Source of the DNA: Rossellomorea vietnamensis NBRC 101237
GTDB taxonomy: Bacteria > Bacillota > Bacilli > Bacillales > Bacillaceae_B
NCBI RefSeq assembly: GCF_001591825.1
Contig: NZ_BCVQ01000018.1
Coordinates: 1 to 64,000 of the forward strand
Direction of reading: 5' to 3'
DNA: 64,000 nt
Each line of letters opens with the position of its first letter. The stretch's first letter is position 1. The position numbers and the translations under genes are program-made. Of the stretch, positions 1-10,170 are shown piece by piece. The notes beneath the pieces were generated by a model. The model worked only from the letters and a program-made list of their open reading frames with translations, had not been told where the DNA came from and did not search any database.

Positions 1-8
1 TTTTTTCT

Positions 9-860
9 TTAGTTATCCAATAAATAAGAAGAATATGTCCCGATCATTTTCACCGTGCATCCGAGGGCTTCCATTTCACTGATGGCTCCGGGAAGGAGGA
101 CGTCATCCATTTCATGGGCCACATCGATCAAGAAGAAATAATCTCCGAGCCCCGTTTTCAGGGGTCTTGATTCGATTTTACTTAAATTCAGCTGTCTCCA
201 GGCAAACGTGGACAATACCTGATGAAGCGCCCCCGAACGGTCTTTCGGAAGAGTCACCATCAAGGTTGTCTTCTCCATGCTCTTTTCCTGAGACAGGGTC
301 AGTGGATCCGGTGTCTTATGCAAGACGATGAACCTCGTATGATTATAGGCAAAATCATGAATGTTTTCATGCAGGATGTTCAACCCGTATTTTTCTGCTG
401 CCAGCTCGTTCCCGATCGCCGCGAGGAATGAATCCGGATTCTCACTTACGAATTTAGCAGCGGCAGCCGTACTCGTCGTCTGCTCCAGCGGCACTCCGCG
501 AAACTGCTTATGTAAAAATTTATGACACTGCGCCAATGCGTGGGAATGGGAAAGGACTTTCCCGATCCGGTCTTCGCTGTCACTCCACGCGGGATGAATC
601 ATTAAGTGCTGCTGAATGGCGGACGTCAATTCAGCGACAATCGCTAAGTTCGCTTCATGAAACAAATAATCCACCGTAATATGTACCGAGCCTTCCAGGG
701 CATTCTCCAAAGGCACCACGGCGTAATCCACTTCACTCTCGATCACTGCCTCGATGCAATCGGGTATCGTCACATACGAAACCGTTTCTTCTTCGGGAAA
801 AGCCTTCTTGACGGCTAAATCTGTAAAGGAAGCCTGTGGTCCTAAATATGCTATCTTCAC
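9..860 (-). CDS. pheA: Prephenate dehydratase
   Basis: Converts prephenate to phenylpyruvate in phenylalanine synthesis, in the cytoplasm. The 283-residue protein has the usual two-part layout: a periplasmic-binding-like catalytic domain (about residues 1–180, with the TTSTAAA motif and the NHTRF segment holding the family's catalytic Thr-Arg-Phe) and a C-terminal ACT domain (about 195–275, with KIESRP) that binds phenylalanine for feedback inhibition. The start is GTG, with a GAGG Shine-Dalgarno sequence 9 nt upstream. It lies 90 bp downstream of pheB, as in B. subtilis. The gene ends 8 bp from the window edge, so its terminator is not visible. Confidence 0.95.
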   Translation of the reverse strand: MKIAYLGPQASFTDLAVKKAFPEEETVSYVTIPDCIEAVIESEVDYAVVPLENALEGSVHITVDYLFHEANLAIVAELTSAIQQHLMIHPAWSDSEDRIGKVLSHSHALAQCHKFLHKQFRGVPLEQTTSTAAAAKFVSENPDSFLAAIGNELAAEKYGLNILHENIHDFAYNHTRFIVLHKTPDPLTLSQEKSMEKTTLMVTLPKDRSGALHQVLSTFAWRQLNLSKIESRPLKTGLGDYFFLIDVAHEMDDVLLPGAISEMEALGCTVKMIGTYSSYLLDN

Positions 861-950
861 TCTGATCTTCCTCTCACTCTATTGAAATTTATTGAACATT
901 CTAACACGTATGGAATCAAAGGGAAAGGTTTTCCCATAAAAAAAGAAGCG

Positions 951-1406
951 TCAGGCTCCGGAACCCAACACTTCCACTTTCTCCACAAATTCCAAACGAC
1001 GGAGCTTTGAGAGCAAGTCTTCCAATCCGATCGTGAGGTCTGTCACATTTAAGGAGAGGGTGACATTCGCCCTTCCCTGCAGCGGAATCGTCTGATGGAT
1101 CGTTAATATATTGCAACCATGCTTGGCTGTTTCACTTAATAGATGAGACAGTGTCCCTGACCGGTCCTCCAAATGAAAGAACAGGGTAATGATCCTTTCC
1201 TTCACGATGGTGTGGAAAGGAAAGACCGTATCCCGGTATTTGTAAAAGGCACTCCGGCTCAAATCGACCCGGTGGACCGCTTCCCATACGGAATCCGCCT
1301 TGCCTCTTTCAATCAATTCTTTTGCATCCAGGGTTTTCTTCATCGCTTCCGGCAGCACGTCTTCACGCACCAAATAAAACTTGCCTTCTTGAAATTTTTT
1401 CCCCAA
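951..1406 (-). CDS. pheB: ACT-domain protein PheB (UPF0735)
   Basis: A 151-residue cytoplasmic protein with an N-terminal segment of about 65 residues, including a helix-turn-helix-like stretch ([17 protein letters not shown]), followed by an ACT domain (about 70–145, starting at [18 protein letters not shown]). ACT domains bind amino acids, so a regulatory role in aromatic amino acid synthesis is usually assumed, but no reaction is established. The start is TTG, supported by GGAGGA 7 nt upstream. It sits between obg and pheA as in B. subtilis, after a probable terminator, so it may be transcribed separately from obg. Confidence 0.9.
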   Translation of the reverse strand: MGKKFQEGKFYLVREDVLPEAMKKTLDAKELIERGKADSVWEAVHRVDLSRSAFYKYRDTVFPFHTIVKERIITLFFHLEDRSGTLSHLLSETAKHGCNILTIHQTIPLQGRANVTLSLNVTDLTIGLEDLLSKLRRLEFVEKVEVLGSGA

Positions 1407-1472
1407 TGACTATTCCTCCAATTGTCCAGCTGTAGAGGTTCGAATAAAACCGCTTTCGCTCTCTATTGTAAA

Positions 1473-1504
1473 ACAGGTGACGGCAGATTTCAGCCACCAC
1501 CTGT
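1473..1504 (-). terminator. Probable terminator after obg
   Basis: The arms ACAGGTG and CACCTGT enclose a GGC/GCC inner pair. On the minus strand the hairpin is followed by a short TTTT run. It lies just downstream of the obg stop codon. Confidence 0.55.
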
Positions 1505-1534
1505 CAATTCGTCTGAATAGATAAAGGATGAAAC

Positions 1535-2836
<1,302 letters not shown>

Positions 2837-2857
2837 TTATCACTGCAATCGCTTCAA

Positions 2858-3388
2858 TCATTCAGCGATAACATGAACGACAAGAACCTCTTCTTGAAGT
2901 TGTTCTAATTCTATATTTTCTCCATTTGATAGTTGATTTTTGATCCAGTCTTCCACTAAGCTTGTACTCTTTAGTATACCTGTGAAATCAAATATAAAAC
3001 GGGATTGTTCTTTAGTAATGTCAAGTATAATGGATAATTGATTTTCTACATTGTTCATTACATTTGATTCAAGGAATTCCAGAAACTCCTTGCACCAATT
3101 GTAAAGCCTTTTGTCTTCAAGCCGGTGAGGCTCGAGTCGAAGGACTTCAAAATCCAGCTTAATCAAATGTCTTGACCAATTATAGGTTAATATCCATTCT
3201 GCCAATAATGGCAGCTTCACATTCGAAAGCTTTGATTCATTTTGCGCAACGAGAACCATTTCCTCGATGACCTGTTTCGCCCGCTCCACACGGCCAAGGT
3301 CCAGATTCCCTTTAATTAATTGCAAATCATTCATCCAGTCGTGGCGGGCATGCCTCAACGCCTCGACTACACCCCAATTTTCGCTCAT
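2858..3388 (-). CDS. spo0B: Sporulation initiation phosphotransferase Spo0B
   Basis: Phosphorelay protein that passes phosphate from Spo0F to Spo0A at the start of sporulation. The 176-residue protein carries the phosphorylatable histidine in the N-terminal helical hairpin: the segment RHARHDWMNDLQLIKGNL aligns with the B. subtilis site, so His16 here corresponds to B. subtilis His30. The C-terminal half is a degenerate histidine-kinase ATPase-like fold with no nucleotide-binding motifs, as known for Spo0B. A strong terminator separates it from rpmA upstream, so it probably has its own promoter in 3389–3519. Confidence 0.92.
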   Translation of the reverse strand: MSENWGVVEALRHARHDWMNDLQLIKGNLDLGRVERAKQVIEEMVLVAQNESKLSNVKLPLLAEWILTYNWSRHLIKLDFEVLRLEPHRLEDKRLYNWCKEFLEFLESNVMNNVENQLSIILDITKEQSRFIFDFTGILKSTSLVEDWIKNQLSNGENIELEQLQEEVLVVHVIAE

Positions 3389-3519
3389 AATCTAACTCCT
3401 ATACTTAAGTGCTACCTGTAAGTATATCAAAGATGGGCGTCGTGCGTATATTGTTTCTGTGAAATTGGTGTATGTGAATGGTAATCGGATAGAAATAGTC
3501 ATATACCCTTGATAAAAAT

Positions 3520-3550
3520 AAAACTCTAACCGAAAGTCGGTTAGAGTTTT
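3520..3550 (-). terminator. Terminator after rplU-prp-rpmA
   Basis: A perfect 13-bp stem (3520–3532 with 3538–3550) and 5-nt loop lie just past the rpmA stop codon. On the minus strand the hairpin runs directly into a T-rich tract. It closes the rplU-prp-rpmA transcript. Confidence 0.9.
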
Positions 3551-3566
3551 CGTTAAAGATATGCGA

Positions 3567-3857
3567 TTAAGCTTCATTCGCAACTGGGTATACGCTCACT
3601 TTTTTCTTGTCACGACCCATGCGTTCGAAACGAACAACACCGTCGGTTTTAGCGAAAAGTGTATCGTCGCCGCCACGGCCGACGTTTAGGCCTGGATAAA
3701 TTTTCGTACCGCGTTGACGGTAAAGAATTGATCCACCAGAAACCATTTGACCGTCTGCACGCTTAGCACCAAGGCGCTTTGAGATAGAGTCACGACCATT
3801 CTTAGTCGAACCTACTCCTTTTTTGGACGCAAAAAACTGAAGGTCTAATCTTAACAT
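3567..3857 (-). CDS. rpmA: Ribosomal protein bL27 (with cleaved N-terminal extension)
   Basis: 50S subunit protein located near the peptidyl transferase centre. The chosen start is the ATG of [16 protein letters not shown] (96 aa), with GGAGGT 7 nt upstream. An in-frame GTG three codons earlier lies inside that ribosome binding site and is rejected. The LQFF-A segment is the Firmicutes pre-sequence that Prp removes to expose the N-terminus that functions in the ribosome. The prp gene is immediately upstream. Confidence 0.97.
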   Translation of the reverse strand: MLRLDLQFFASKKGVGSTKNGRDSISKRLGAKRADGQMVSGGSILYRQRGTKIYPGLNVGRGGDDTLFAKTDGVVRFERMGRDKKKVSVYPVANEA

Positions 3858-3869
3858 CTGTTCCACCTC

Positions 3870-4205
3870 CTACTTTTTGAAGGTTATTTTAATAAAATCA
3901 CTATAGTCTCTTTCAATCGTCTGGAGGCTGATCAACATGCCGTCAAGCAGCAGCTGAACCTTGCTCTCCGTTTCTTCCGGAAGATCATCAGGGATGACGC
4001 AGCGAAGGAATCCACCATCAGAGGATTGCTCGATGGACGGTTCTACACCGGTTAACGCCATAATGGCATTAATGCTGCCGAATGAAACAGCAGAAGCACC
4101 TGCACAGACAATGTCTTGCCCATTTTCGGCAAAATCAGCATGTCCATCCATGGAGAAAGAACGGATTCTTTTCCCGGAGGAACGCTCTACGTAAACGTTA
4201 ATCAT
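3870..4205 (-). CDS. prp: Ribosomal-processing cysteine protease Prp
   Basis: Protease that trims the N-terminal extension of bL27 before or during ribosome assembly. This 111-residue protein carries His22 (in DGHADF) and Cys34 (in VCAGASAVSFG), at the same positions as the catalytic pair known for Staphylococcus aureus Prp. It lies between rplU and rpmA, 11 bp downstream of rplU, in the conserved L21-Prp-L27 operon. It is called ysxB in B. subtilis. Confidence 0.95.
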   Translation of the reverse strand: MINVYVERSSGKRIRSFSMDGHADFAENGQDIVCAGASAVSFGSINAIMALTGVEPSIEQSSDGGFLRCVIPDDLPEETESKVQLLLDGMLISLQTIERDYSDFIKITFKK

Positions 4206-4216
4206 GATCTCACGCC

Positions 4217-4525
4217 TTACGCGTTGATTTCGTCAATGACAACTTTAGTGTAAGGTTGACGGTGACCTTGCTTACGACGGTAGTTCTTTTTCGCTTTGTA
4301 TTTGAATACTACAAGCTTTTTCGCGCGGCCTTGTTTTTCAACTTTCGCTGTTACAGTAGCTCCATCCACTAAAGGACTTCCTACTTTCACATCGTCACCA
4401 CCAACGAATAGAACTTTGTCAAAAGTTACCGTATCGCCTTGTTCAGCGTTTAGCTTTTCGATGTAGATTGCTTGACCAGCTTCTACACGGATTTGCTTAC
4501 CACCTGTTTCGATAATTGCGTACAT
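4217..4525 (-). CDS. rplU: Ribosomal protein bL21
   Basis: 50S subunit protein that binds 23S rRNA. Its 102 residues match the usual length, with the typical start [11 protein letters not shown] and the conserved C-terminal segment [16 protein letters not shown]. The first gene of the rplU-prp-rpmA operon, it is preceded by GGAGG and a roughly 110-nt structured leader that probably gives autogenous control. Confidence 0.98.
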   Translation of the reverse strand: MYAIIETGGKQIRVEAGQAIYIEKLNAEQGDTVTFDKVLFVGGDDVKVGSPLVDGATVTAKVEKQGRAKKLVVFKYKAKKNYRRKQGHRQPYTKVVIDEINA

Positions 4526-4638
4526 AATCGCACCTCCTTATAAACTCAGACTCGCCAATGACAGGTGTTGGTATGCTCCAAGCTTTTGTACCTGTAATGA
4601 GCGGTTGTAGCACGGGTGCTACAATCAATAACATTAGA
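4526..4638 (-). ncRNA. L21 leader (5' UTR of the rplU operon)
   Basis: Between the rplU promoter and start codon lies a structured leader. It contains a perfect 9-bp hairpin (4605–4613 with 4616–4624, TTGTAGCAC/GTGCTACAA) followed by sequence rich in further pairing. Position and gene match the L21 leader family known from Bacillus, in which L21 is thought to repress its own operon. The boundaries are approximate. Confidence 0.7.
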
Positions 4639-4668
4639 ATCCTATCACAAAAATCGATGGACTGTCAA
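4639..4668 (-). promoter_or_regulatory. Sigma-A promoter of rplU operon
   Basis: A consensus -35 TTGACA (4663–4668) is separated by 18 nt from a -10 TAGGAT (4639–4644), just upstream of the L21 leader. Confidence 0.65.
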
Positions 4669-4683
4669 TAACATTCAAGAAAT

Positions 4684-6129
4684 TCATAGAATCTTTGTTA
4701 TCCTGAAATAAGGATGGGTGTGAGTGATTTCCTGAATCAAGATCTTTTTATTCAATACTTTCTGGAGTCTTTCGATATGGATGCCCTGTTTTCCAACAAA
4801 ACTATCCGCCACATCACGGGTCGCTTCCACTTCAATCCGTGAGCCGTCCATCCCTTCACATTCCCACAGCTCCCGTTCGAGCTTGAATGCCATCGTCTCC
4901 GGACTCATTTCCCTCCCTGTACCATGACATACCGAGCACGGCCGGGTCAAGGACGCTGCAAGGGGCTGCCGGGTCCTCTTCCTCGTCAATTCCAGGATCC
5001 CGAGTTTGGTGAACCCTACGATCGTTGTGCGCTGCCGGTCTGAAATGAGGGCTTCTGAAAGAGCGTCCATCACTTCCTGGCGGTGGCTGTCCTTTTTCAT
5101 ATCGATGAAATCGATCAGGATCATCCCGCTTAAGTTCCGGATGGTAAGCTGCTTCGCCATTTCTGTCGCCGCGAGTTTATTCGTCTCCAGTATCGTCTGC
5201 TCCAGGTTGTCTTTCCCGGTGAATTTTCCGGAATTGACATCCACCACCGTCATCGCTTCCGTTCCTTCAATGATAAGCGTGGCTCCGTTCGGCAGCCACA
5301 CTATTTTTTTCAGTGCGCTTTCCCATGCAGAGGAAACGTCATAATGTTTAAAAATATTTTCGCTGCCCTGATAAAGCTCGAACTTCCACTTCTTCCTGAT
5401 TCCCTCACCGCTCATTTCCTCAACTTGAAGAAGGCTGTCATACTCATCAAATACGACCTTCCCGCCCCCACCTTTTTTCAGGTACTCATGGAGATCCTCA
5501 TAGAAGGTATCCTGCCGGGATAGGAGGGACGGACACTTCGCCCTCAAGGACACCCTCTCAAGACCTTCATAGCGCGTCCTGAGGGAGATGACCTCTTCTT
5601 GTAATACTGCCTCTTTGACCCCGGAGGCGTTGGTGCGCATCACAATGCCTTCTCCCCCTTGTTTCCACTCATGAGCTAACCGCCTCAACACCTTGCGATT
5701 TTCATCATCCACTTTTTTGGAAACCGCCACATAGTACCCCTTTGGCATGTACACCAGATGTTCACCCTTCAGCTCGATGACAGCGGTCAATCTGGCACCC
5801 TTCGTCCCCATCTCATCCTTTAAGACCTGAACGATGACTTTTTCTCCTTCATGGACAAGGTTTCCGATCGGGGTTGGATCGCTCCCCTCATGATACGCTT
5901 TCACATTTTGCGGAAAGTCCTTTTCATGGAGATACCCATTCTTTCCCTGACCAAAATCGACGAACGCCGCCCCGAGTCCCTTTTGGACCTTGATGACCCG
6001 CCCCAGGTAAATATTGCCCGTTAAGCTTTCTTCTCCAGGGGGATATGTATATAAACCAATAATTTCATTATGTGAACGGTGTACCCACCGCTTTTCCCTG
6101 CCCTTACTGTGTACAATCATTTCTTCCAT
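4684..6129 (-). CDS. rng: Ribonuclease E/G family protein
   Basis: Endoribonuclease of the RNase E/G family. The start chosen is the ATG of MEEMIVHSKGRE, 8 nt after AGAGG, giving 481 residues; an upstream in-frame start adds 18 residues with no ribosome binding site. An S1 RNA-binding domain lies near residues 35–110 (GNIYLGRVIKVQKGLGAAFVDFG). The catalytic aspartates are in TVVDVNSGKFTG and ILIDFIDMKK, and a CSVCHGTG zinc-link motif is present, so the enzyme looks intact. B. subtilis lacks this family and relies on RNase Y and RNase J, but many other Bacillaceae carry it. It sits between spoIVFB and rplU. Confidence 0.88.
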   Translation of the reverse strand: MEEMIVHSKGREKRWVHRSHNEIIGLYTYPPGEESLTGNIYLGRVIKVQKGLGAAFVDFGQGKNGYLHEKDFPQNVKAYHEGSDPTPIGNLVHEGEKVIVQVLKDEMGTKGARLTAVIELKGEHLVYMPKGYYVAVSKKVDDENRKVLRRLAHEWKQGGEGIVMRTNASGVKEAVLQEEVISLRTRYEGLERVSLRAKCPSLLSRQDTFYEDLHEYLKKGGGGKVVFDEYDSLLQVEEMSGEGIRKKWKFELYQGSENIFKHYDVSSAWESALKKIVWLPNGATLIIEGTEAMTVVDVNSGKFTGKDNLEQTILETNKLAATEMAKQLTIRNLSGMILIDFIDMKKDSHRQEVMDALSEALISDRQRTTIVGFTKLGILELTRKRTRQPLAASLTRPCSVCHGTGREMSPETMAFKLERELWECEGMDGSRIEVEATRDVADSFVGKQGIHIERLQKVLNKKILIQEITHTHPYFRITKIL

Positions 6130-6164
6130 ACCCAAAACCTCTTTTCCACAGAAAAACTCATAAG

Positions 6165-6192
6165 AAAAAAGGGTTGGTTCCAACCCTTTTTT
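6165..6192. terminator. Bidirectional terminator between spoIVFB and rng
   Basis: The arms AAAAAAGGGTTGG and CCAACCCTTTTTT are separated by TT. The hairpin follows the spoIVFA-spoIVFB transcript and separates it from rng. Confidence 0.85.
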
Positions 6193-6231
6193 ACCAGTAT
6201 GCCCTTACTTTATACAGTTCGTCTCTATTCG

Positions 6232-7098
6232 TCAATAAAGGTAGAGAAGATCCTTCGTTTTTGCGGATGTCATCTTTTCCGCAAAGAAGGCGTGGAGCAG
6301 CTCGTTCTCATCAAGTTTCCCCACTTCAACACCCTTGTCGAATACGACGAGGGGATGCTTGACGCCTCTCTGAAACCTTTCCACCACCGTTATGATGGAT
6401 TCTTCACTTTCGATTGGTAGCGGCCTCAGTTGCACAAATTGATGACTCTTCCCGTAATATCTCTCCAATAAAAACTTCATAAACGCATATCTCCTCTGCT
6501 TCCAGTCGACCCATAGGGAGAAGTACAGGAAGGAAAGGACGATCCACAGATTCAAATGCAGGGGAGCGGTTATGAGTACAATCAGATGGAACAATAATAA
6601 TAATCCAAATGAAAAGAGGAGCGTGTATTCATACGCTCTCAAATAATTAAACTTCGTCGCAAGGAGCAGGGAAACCAACTTCCCCCCATCCAATGGCCAA
6701 ATAGGCAGGAGGTTAAACAGCAACACCATCATATTCAATTGAAAAAAAAGTGAAAATGTATCCTGACTGATCACGCCAAACTCCAAGAGACCGAAGCCGG
6801 CTGCAATGAGCCAGACGTGCTGCAAGGGACCGGCTGCCACCACCCAGAACTCCTCCATCAAGGAGCGGTTCCCGTGCTCATCCATCTCAGCGACGCCCCC
6901 AAAGGGTAACAGAGCGATTTTCTTCACCCTCCACGAAAAGGATTGAGCCATCATCCCATGGCCCAGTTCATGGATCGTAATGATGACGAGGAGCAGGATC
7001 AGTTCAAAGAAGTGGGCCGTCATGATGGCAATCCCGATCACAAGCCACAGCAAGGGATGAACGTAAAATTTCTTCAAAAGTGATATGAGATTAGTCAA
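6232..7098 (-). CDS. spoIVFB: Stage IV sporulation protein FB, site-2 protease
   Basis: Membrane-embedded zinc metalloprotease that cleaves pro-sigma-K in the mother cell, in the outer forespore membrane. The 288-residue protein has HELGH at 43–47, the same numbering as in B. subtilis, and the third zinc ligand in WPLDGGK within a later membrane segment. Several hydrophobic helices span about residues 15–200, followed by a C-terminal CBS-like cytoplasmic domain (about 220–285). It overlaps spoIVFA by 8 bp, consistent with translational coupling to its inhibitor and partner. Confidence 0.96.
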   Translation of the reverse strand: MTNLISLLKKFYVHPLLWLVIGIAIMTAHFFELILLLVIITIHELGHGMMAQSFSWRVKKIALLPFGGVAEMDEHGNRSLMEEFWVVAAGPLQHVWLIAAGFGLLEFGVISQDTFSLFFQLNMMVLLFNLLPIWPLDGGKLVSLLLATKFNYLRAYEYTLLFSFGLLLLFHLIVLITAPLHLNLWIVLSFLYFSLWVDWKQRRYAFMKFLLERYYGKSHQFVQLRPLPIESEESIITVVERFQRGVKHPLVVFDKGVEVGKLDENELLHAFFAEKMTSAKTKDLLYLY

Positions 7099-7867
7099 AT
7101 GACATCACCTGGATCGGGTCGATGAATTCATCCCCCATTTTAATCGCGAAATAAAACTCACCCGTTGCTTCGTCCTGACTGCTCGATGAAACCTTCCCTA
7201 CAAGAGAGCCCTTCTTGATTGATTCATACTGCTTCACATCAATCGATTCCAAATTTCCGTACCACGATTCTGATTTATCCGCATGTTGAATGACCACAGT
7301 ATTCCCCAACTCCTCCTTTTTTCCTGCAAATAGAACCAAACCTCCCTTCATGGCCGTTACATCCTCACCAAGGACCGTCTGCAGCATGATCCCCTGCCCA
7401 TTGGTCTTGAAATTTTCTACGACCTTCCCTGAAGCAGGCCTTGCATATTCAGCACTAGGTTCCGCCGCGGATTCTTTCCCGGAATCACTTGCAGGCAACA
7501 ACGCAAGCGGTTTTCCGAATTGATCTTCATACCAGGTGGAAATGGCGGCGAATTGGAACTCCGTATCCATCGTCTTCATGACAACGGACTTTGCATCATC
7601 GAATGAGGGAGAAGGGCTTTTGAACAGGATGGCCGTCACCAATACCATGATCCCCGCCCCGAGTATTTTCAGCATGAAGGTTTCTTTCTTAAAAAGAGGA
7701 TGGACCCCTTCCGGTGGAGGACCGCCTTCAAAGCTTGTCTGCCGCTCCATTCCATAGCGCTCCTCATCCGACGGCAAAAAGTACGATGGATTCGTACCGG
7801 AACCTGTTCCACCCATCTTTTTTCGTTTGGCTATCCGCTTCCGTATTTCATCCGCTCGATTCCCCAT
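7091..7867 (-). CDS. spoIVFA: Stage IV sporulation protein FA
   Basis: Scaffold and inhibitor that holds SpoIVFB, with BofA, in the forespore membrane until the SpoIVB signal arrives. The start chosen is the third ATG of a cluster (MGNRADEIRKR), because B. subtilis SpoIVFA starts with a similar RADEIRKR segment and the AGGA is correctly spaced only for it; this gives 258 aa. There is a basic cytoplasmic head, one membrane helix (about 68–85) and a C-terminal LytM/M23-like domain (about 150–255) without the metal-binding histidine motifs, so it should be inactive as a peptidase. Confidence 0.92.
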   Translation of the reverse strand: MGNRADEIRKRIAKRKKMGGTGSGTNPSYFLPSDEERYGMERQTSFEGGPPPEGVHPLFKKETFMLKILGAGIMVLVTAILFKSPSPSFDDAKSVVMKTMDTEFQFAAISTWYEDQFGKPLALLPASDSGKESAAEPSAEYARPASGKVVENFKTNGQGIMLQTVLGEDVTAMKGGLVLFAGKKEELGNTVVIQHADKSESWYGNLESIDVKQYESIKKGSLVGKVSSSSQDEATGEFYFAIKMGDEFIDPIQVMSFD

Positions 7868-8030
7868 GTACATCATTCCTTTTTATAAGGTATTGTTTCA
7901 TAACCAGTGATTGGCTTGGTCCATTCCTGCTGATGGGCAAACGGGTGTCAGATCCATACCAAGATTCCATTACACATGTTTTGCTACAATGTATGACTTG
8001 TCCCGTGGGAATATTCATGAAGAACACAAA

Positions 8031-8069
8031 AAGTCCCGGCAGGACGCATCATGCGACCTGCCGGGACCG
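8031..8069 (-). terminator. Terminator after minCD
   Basis: A perfect 11-bp stem (8033–8043 with 8057–8067) continues through an A-A mismatch into a CGCAT/ATGCG inner stem. TTTTT follows on the minus strand. It lies directly past the minD stop codon. Confidence 0.9.
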
Positions 8070-8078
8070 GCGATATCA

Positions 8079-8882
8079 TTAGGCTTTTACACCAAATAAT
8101 CTTTTAATTTTCATAAAGACGCCCGTTCTTTCTTCTTCCAGGGATTGAAGCGGGACCGATTCACCCAGGATCCGCCTCGCAATATTCCGGTAAGAGATCG
8201 ACGCTTTACTTGTCGAATCGAGAGCGATCGGCTCCCCTTTATTCGATGATTTGATCACGTTGTCATCATCGGCGACGATTCCAAGAAGATCGATGGAAAG
8301 ATGGGAAGTGATTTCATCCACATCCAGCATCTCACCGTTTTTCATCATATGATTACGGATACGATTGATCACCAATTTCGGAGGTTCGATGTTTTCCTTC
8401 TCCAGAAGGCCGATGATCCGGTCCGCATCCCGTACAGCGGAAATCTCGGGCGTTGTCACGACAATCGCGCGATCCGCTCCTGCCACGGCGTTTTTATACC
8501 CCTGCTCAATTCCTGCAGGGCAGTCAATAATGATATAATCATAGTCTTGCTTTAAGTCCAGTACCAGCTTTTTCATCTGTTCAGGATTGACAGCGGATTT
8601 ATCACTCGTCTGAGCAGCAGGCAATAAGAATAGTTTGTCTTCGAAACGCTTGTCTTTCACAAGGGCCTGATGGATTTTACATCTGCCCTCCACTACGTCC
8701 ACTAAATCATAGATGATCCGGTTTTCTAGGCCCATCACCACGTCCAGGTTCCTGAGGCCGATATCCGTATCAATCAGACAAACCTTTTTGCCTTGTAGAG
8801 CTAATGCTGTACCAACATTGGCAGAAGTAGTCGTCTTTCCCACTCCACCTTTACCTGAAGTAACAACTATGGCTTCACCCAC
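8079..8882 (-). CDS. minD: Septum site-determining ATPase MinD
   Basis: Membrane-cycling ATPase that recruits MinC to the poles, so that the division ring forms only at mid-cell. The 267-residue protein has the deviant Walker A KGGVGKTTTS near the N-terminus, a switch segment with IIDCPAGIEQG, and a C-terminal amphipathic membrane-targeting helix (VFMKIKRLFGVKA). It lies 1 bp after minC, in the conserved mreBCD-minCD order, and a strong terminator follows it. Confidence 0.97.
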   Translation of the reverse strand: MGEAIVVTSGKGGVGKTTTSANVGTALALQGKKVCLIDTDIGLRNLDVVMGLENRIIYDLVDVVEGRCKIHQALVKDKRFEDKLFLLPAAQTSDKSAVNPEQMKKLVLDLKQDYDYIIIDCPAGIEQGYKNAVAGADRAIVVTTPEISAVRDADRIIGLLEKENIEPPKLVINRIRNHMMKNGEMLDVDEITSHLSIDLLGIVADDDNVIKSSNKGEPIALDSTSKASISYRNIARRILGESVPLQSLEEERTGVFMKIKRLFGVKA

Positions 8883-8883
8883 A

Positions 8884-9564
8884 TTAGCTTCCTCCTTTAA
8901 AACTAGTAATATTTGGTCTAAGATGCTTCAAAACCTGCAATCGATCGACAACGATCTGTCCACTTTCATCCACGTACGCACATTCCATCTCGCGGTCATC
9001 CTCTTCCTCCACCCGGTCAGGTGCACGATTCAGGGAATCCGCGATCCGAAGCTGGGATGGGACCATTTTCGAAGCCACGATGACCGACCCATCGTTACCA
9101 TTGCAGCCGGCATGGGCAATCCCTTTTAATGAACCTAATATGTAAATATTCCCCCCGGCGAGGACCTTCCCCCCGGGATTGACATCTCCCACTATGAGGA
9201 TATCGCCGGACACTTCCACTACCTGTCCCGAACGGATGACCCCTGTGAGGGTTTCGATATTTCGTTCATCTATGAGTTTCTCAGCATCATTTTTGGTTAT
9301 GACATTACTCCATACTTCGTTTACCACTAAATTGCGTTTTTGTCTTACAATATCCTTCAACTCTTCCACCTGATCTTCTTCCAGGTAACGATTGCCTGTT
9401 TGGATATTGACCGTCAAAAGAGGGGTTCCTTCTGTTTCCCTGTATTGGGCAGACAGCTTATCGTCCAGCTCTTTTTTTAATTCCTGAAACGAGCATTGAT
9501 CGTTGAGATGAAGGGTCAGTCCTTCTTTGGTTCCCTTGATCATCACATTTGGCTTCTTATTCAT
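8884..9564 (-). CDS. minC: Septum site-determining protein MinC
   Basis: Inhibitor of FtsZ polymerisation, partnered by MinD. The N-terminal domain (about 1–105) binds FtsZ. The C-terminal right-handed beta-helix (about 110–215, with GDILIVGDVNPGGKVLAGGNIYILGSLKG) dimerises and binds MinD. The start is uncertain: the ATG of MNKKPNVMIKG (226 aa) is chosen, but a GTG five codons upstream (231 aa) overlaps the only GAGG and cannot be excluded. Confidence 0.94.
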   Translation of the reverse strand: MNKKPNVMIKGTKEGLTLHLNDQCSFQELKKELDDKLSAQYRETEGTPLLTVNIQTGNRYLEEDQVEELKDIVRQKRNLVVNEVWSNVITKNDAEKLIDERNIETLTGVIRSGQVVEVSGDILIVGDVNPGGKVLAGGNIYILGSLKGIAHAGCNGNDGSVIVASKMVPSQLRIADSLNRAPDRVEEEDDREMECAYVDESGQIVVDRLQVLKHLRPNITSFKGGS

Positions 9565-9648
9565 GTCGTAATTTTTCACCTCAGTCGTCTATAAATTCGA
9601 CATAAGCAGTGTCATTTCCTCTTTATATGAAAAAATTACTAATGGAAT

Positions 9649-10170
9649 TTATTCATCCAACCACTCTTTCCGTTTATTCAGAAGGTAGTTTCTAAATGGA
9701 AATGCAAGAATGATATAAAACAGGGCATTCAGGACCAAAGTCGGCCATAAACGCCAGTCCACAAACTGCATGAACGTCAAATCCGTCCTATTGATAATAT
9801 GGTTGATCTCGTATACCAAAAACTCTAAAACAGAAATATTCACAAGGGTTATGATCCCTAATACAAAGAGGTTATTATGTAACACCTTCATCATCTGATG
9901 GGACAGAAAGATGACGAACGGGAATAACACCAGGTAAATCCCGTTGATTTCAGTGTAATAAATATCAAATAAGAAGCCAAAGATGAATCCATAAAGAAGT
10001 GCTGTCCGGTATTGATAGAACGCACATATAAAGAACAAAACGATGACCAGGAAATGGGGAACGATCATTTTCTGATCGAACCACTCTTCACTGGGGAAAA
10101 GATGGACAAATAAACTTTCGCTATAGAAGAAAAGCAAGGTCATGAAAGGAAGGAGGAGCCTGCTGATCAT
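9649..10170 (-). CDS. mreD: Rod shape-determining protein MreD
   Basis: Polytopic membrane component of the elongasome that directs side-wall peptidoglycan synthesis together with MreB and MreC. The 173 residues form about five hydrophobic helices with few charged residues, typical of MreD. It overlaps mreC by 4 bp (ATGA type), indicating coupled translation. Recognition rests on length, topology and position between mreC and minC. Confidence 0.92.
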   Translation of the reverse strand: MISRLLLPFMTLLFFYSESLFVHLFPSEEWFDQKMIVPHFLVIVLFFICAFYQYRTALLYGFIFGFLFDIYYTEINGIYLVLFPFVIFLSHQMMKVLHNNLFVLGIITLVNISVLEFLVYEINHIINRTDLTFMQFVDWRLWPTLVLNALFYIILAFPFRNYLLNKRKEWLDE

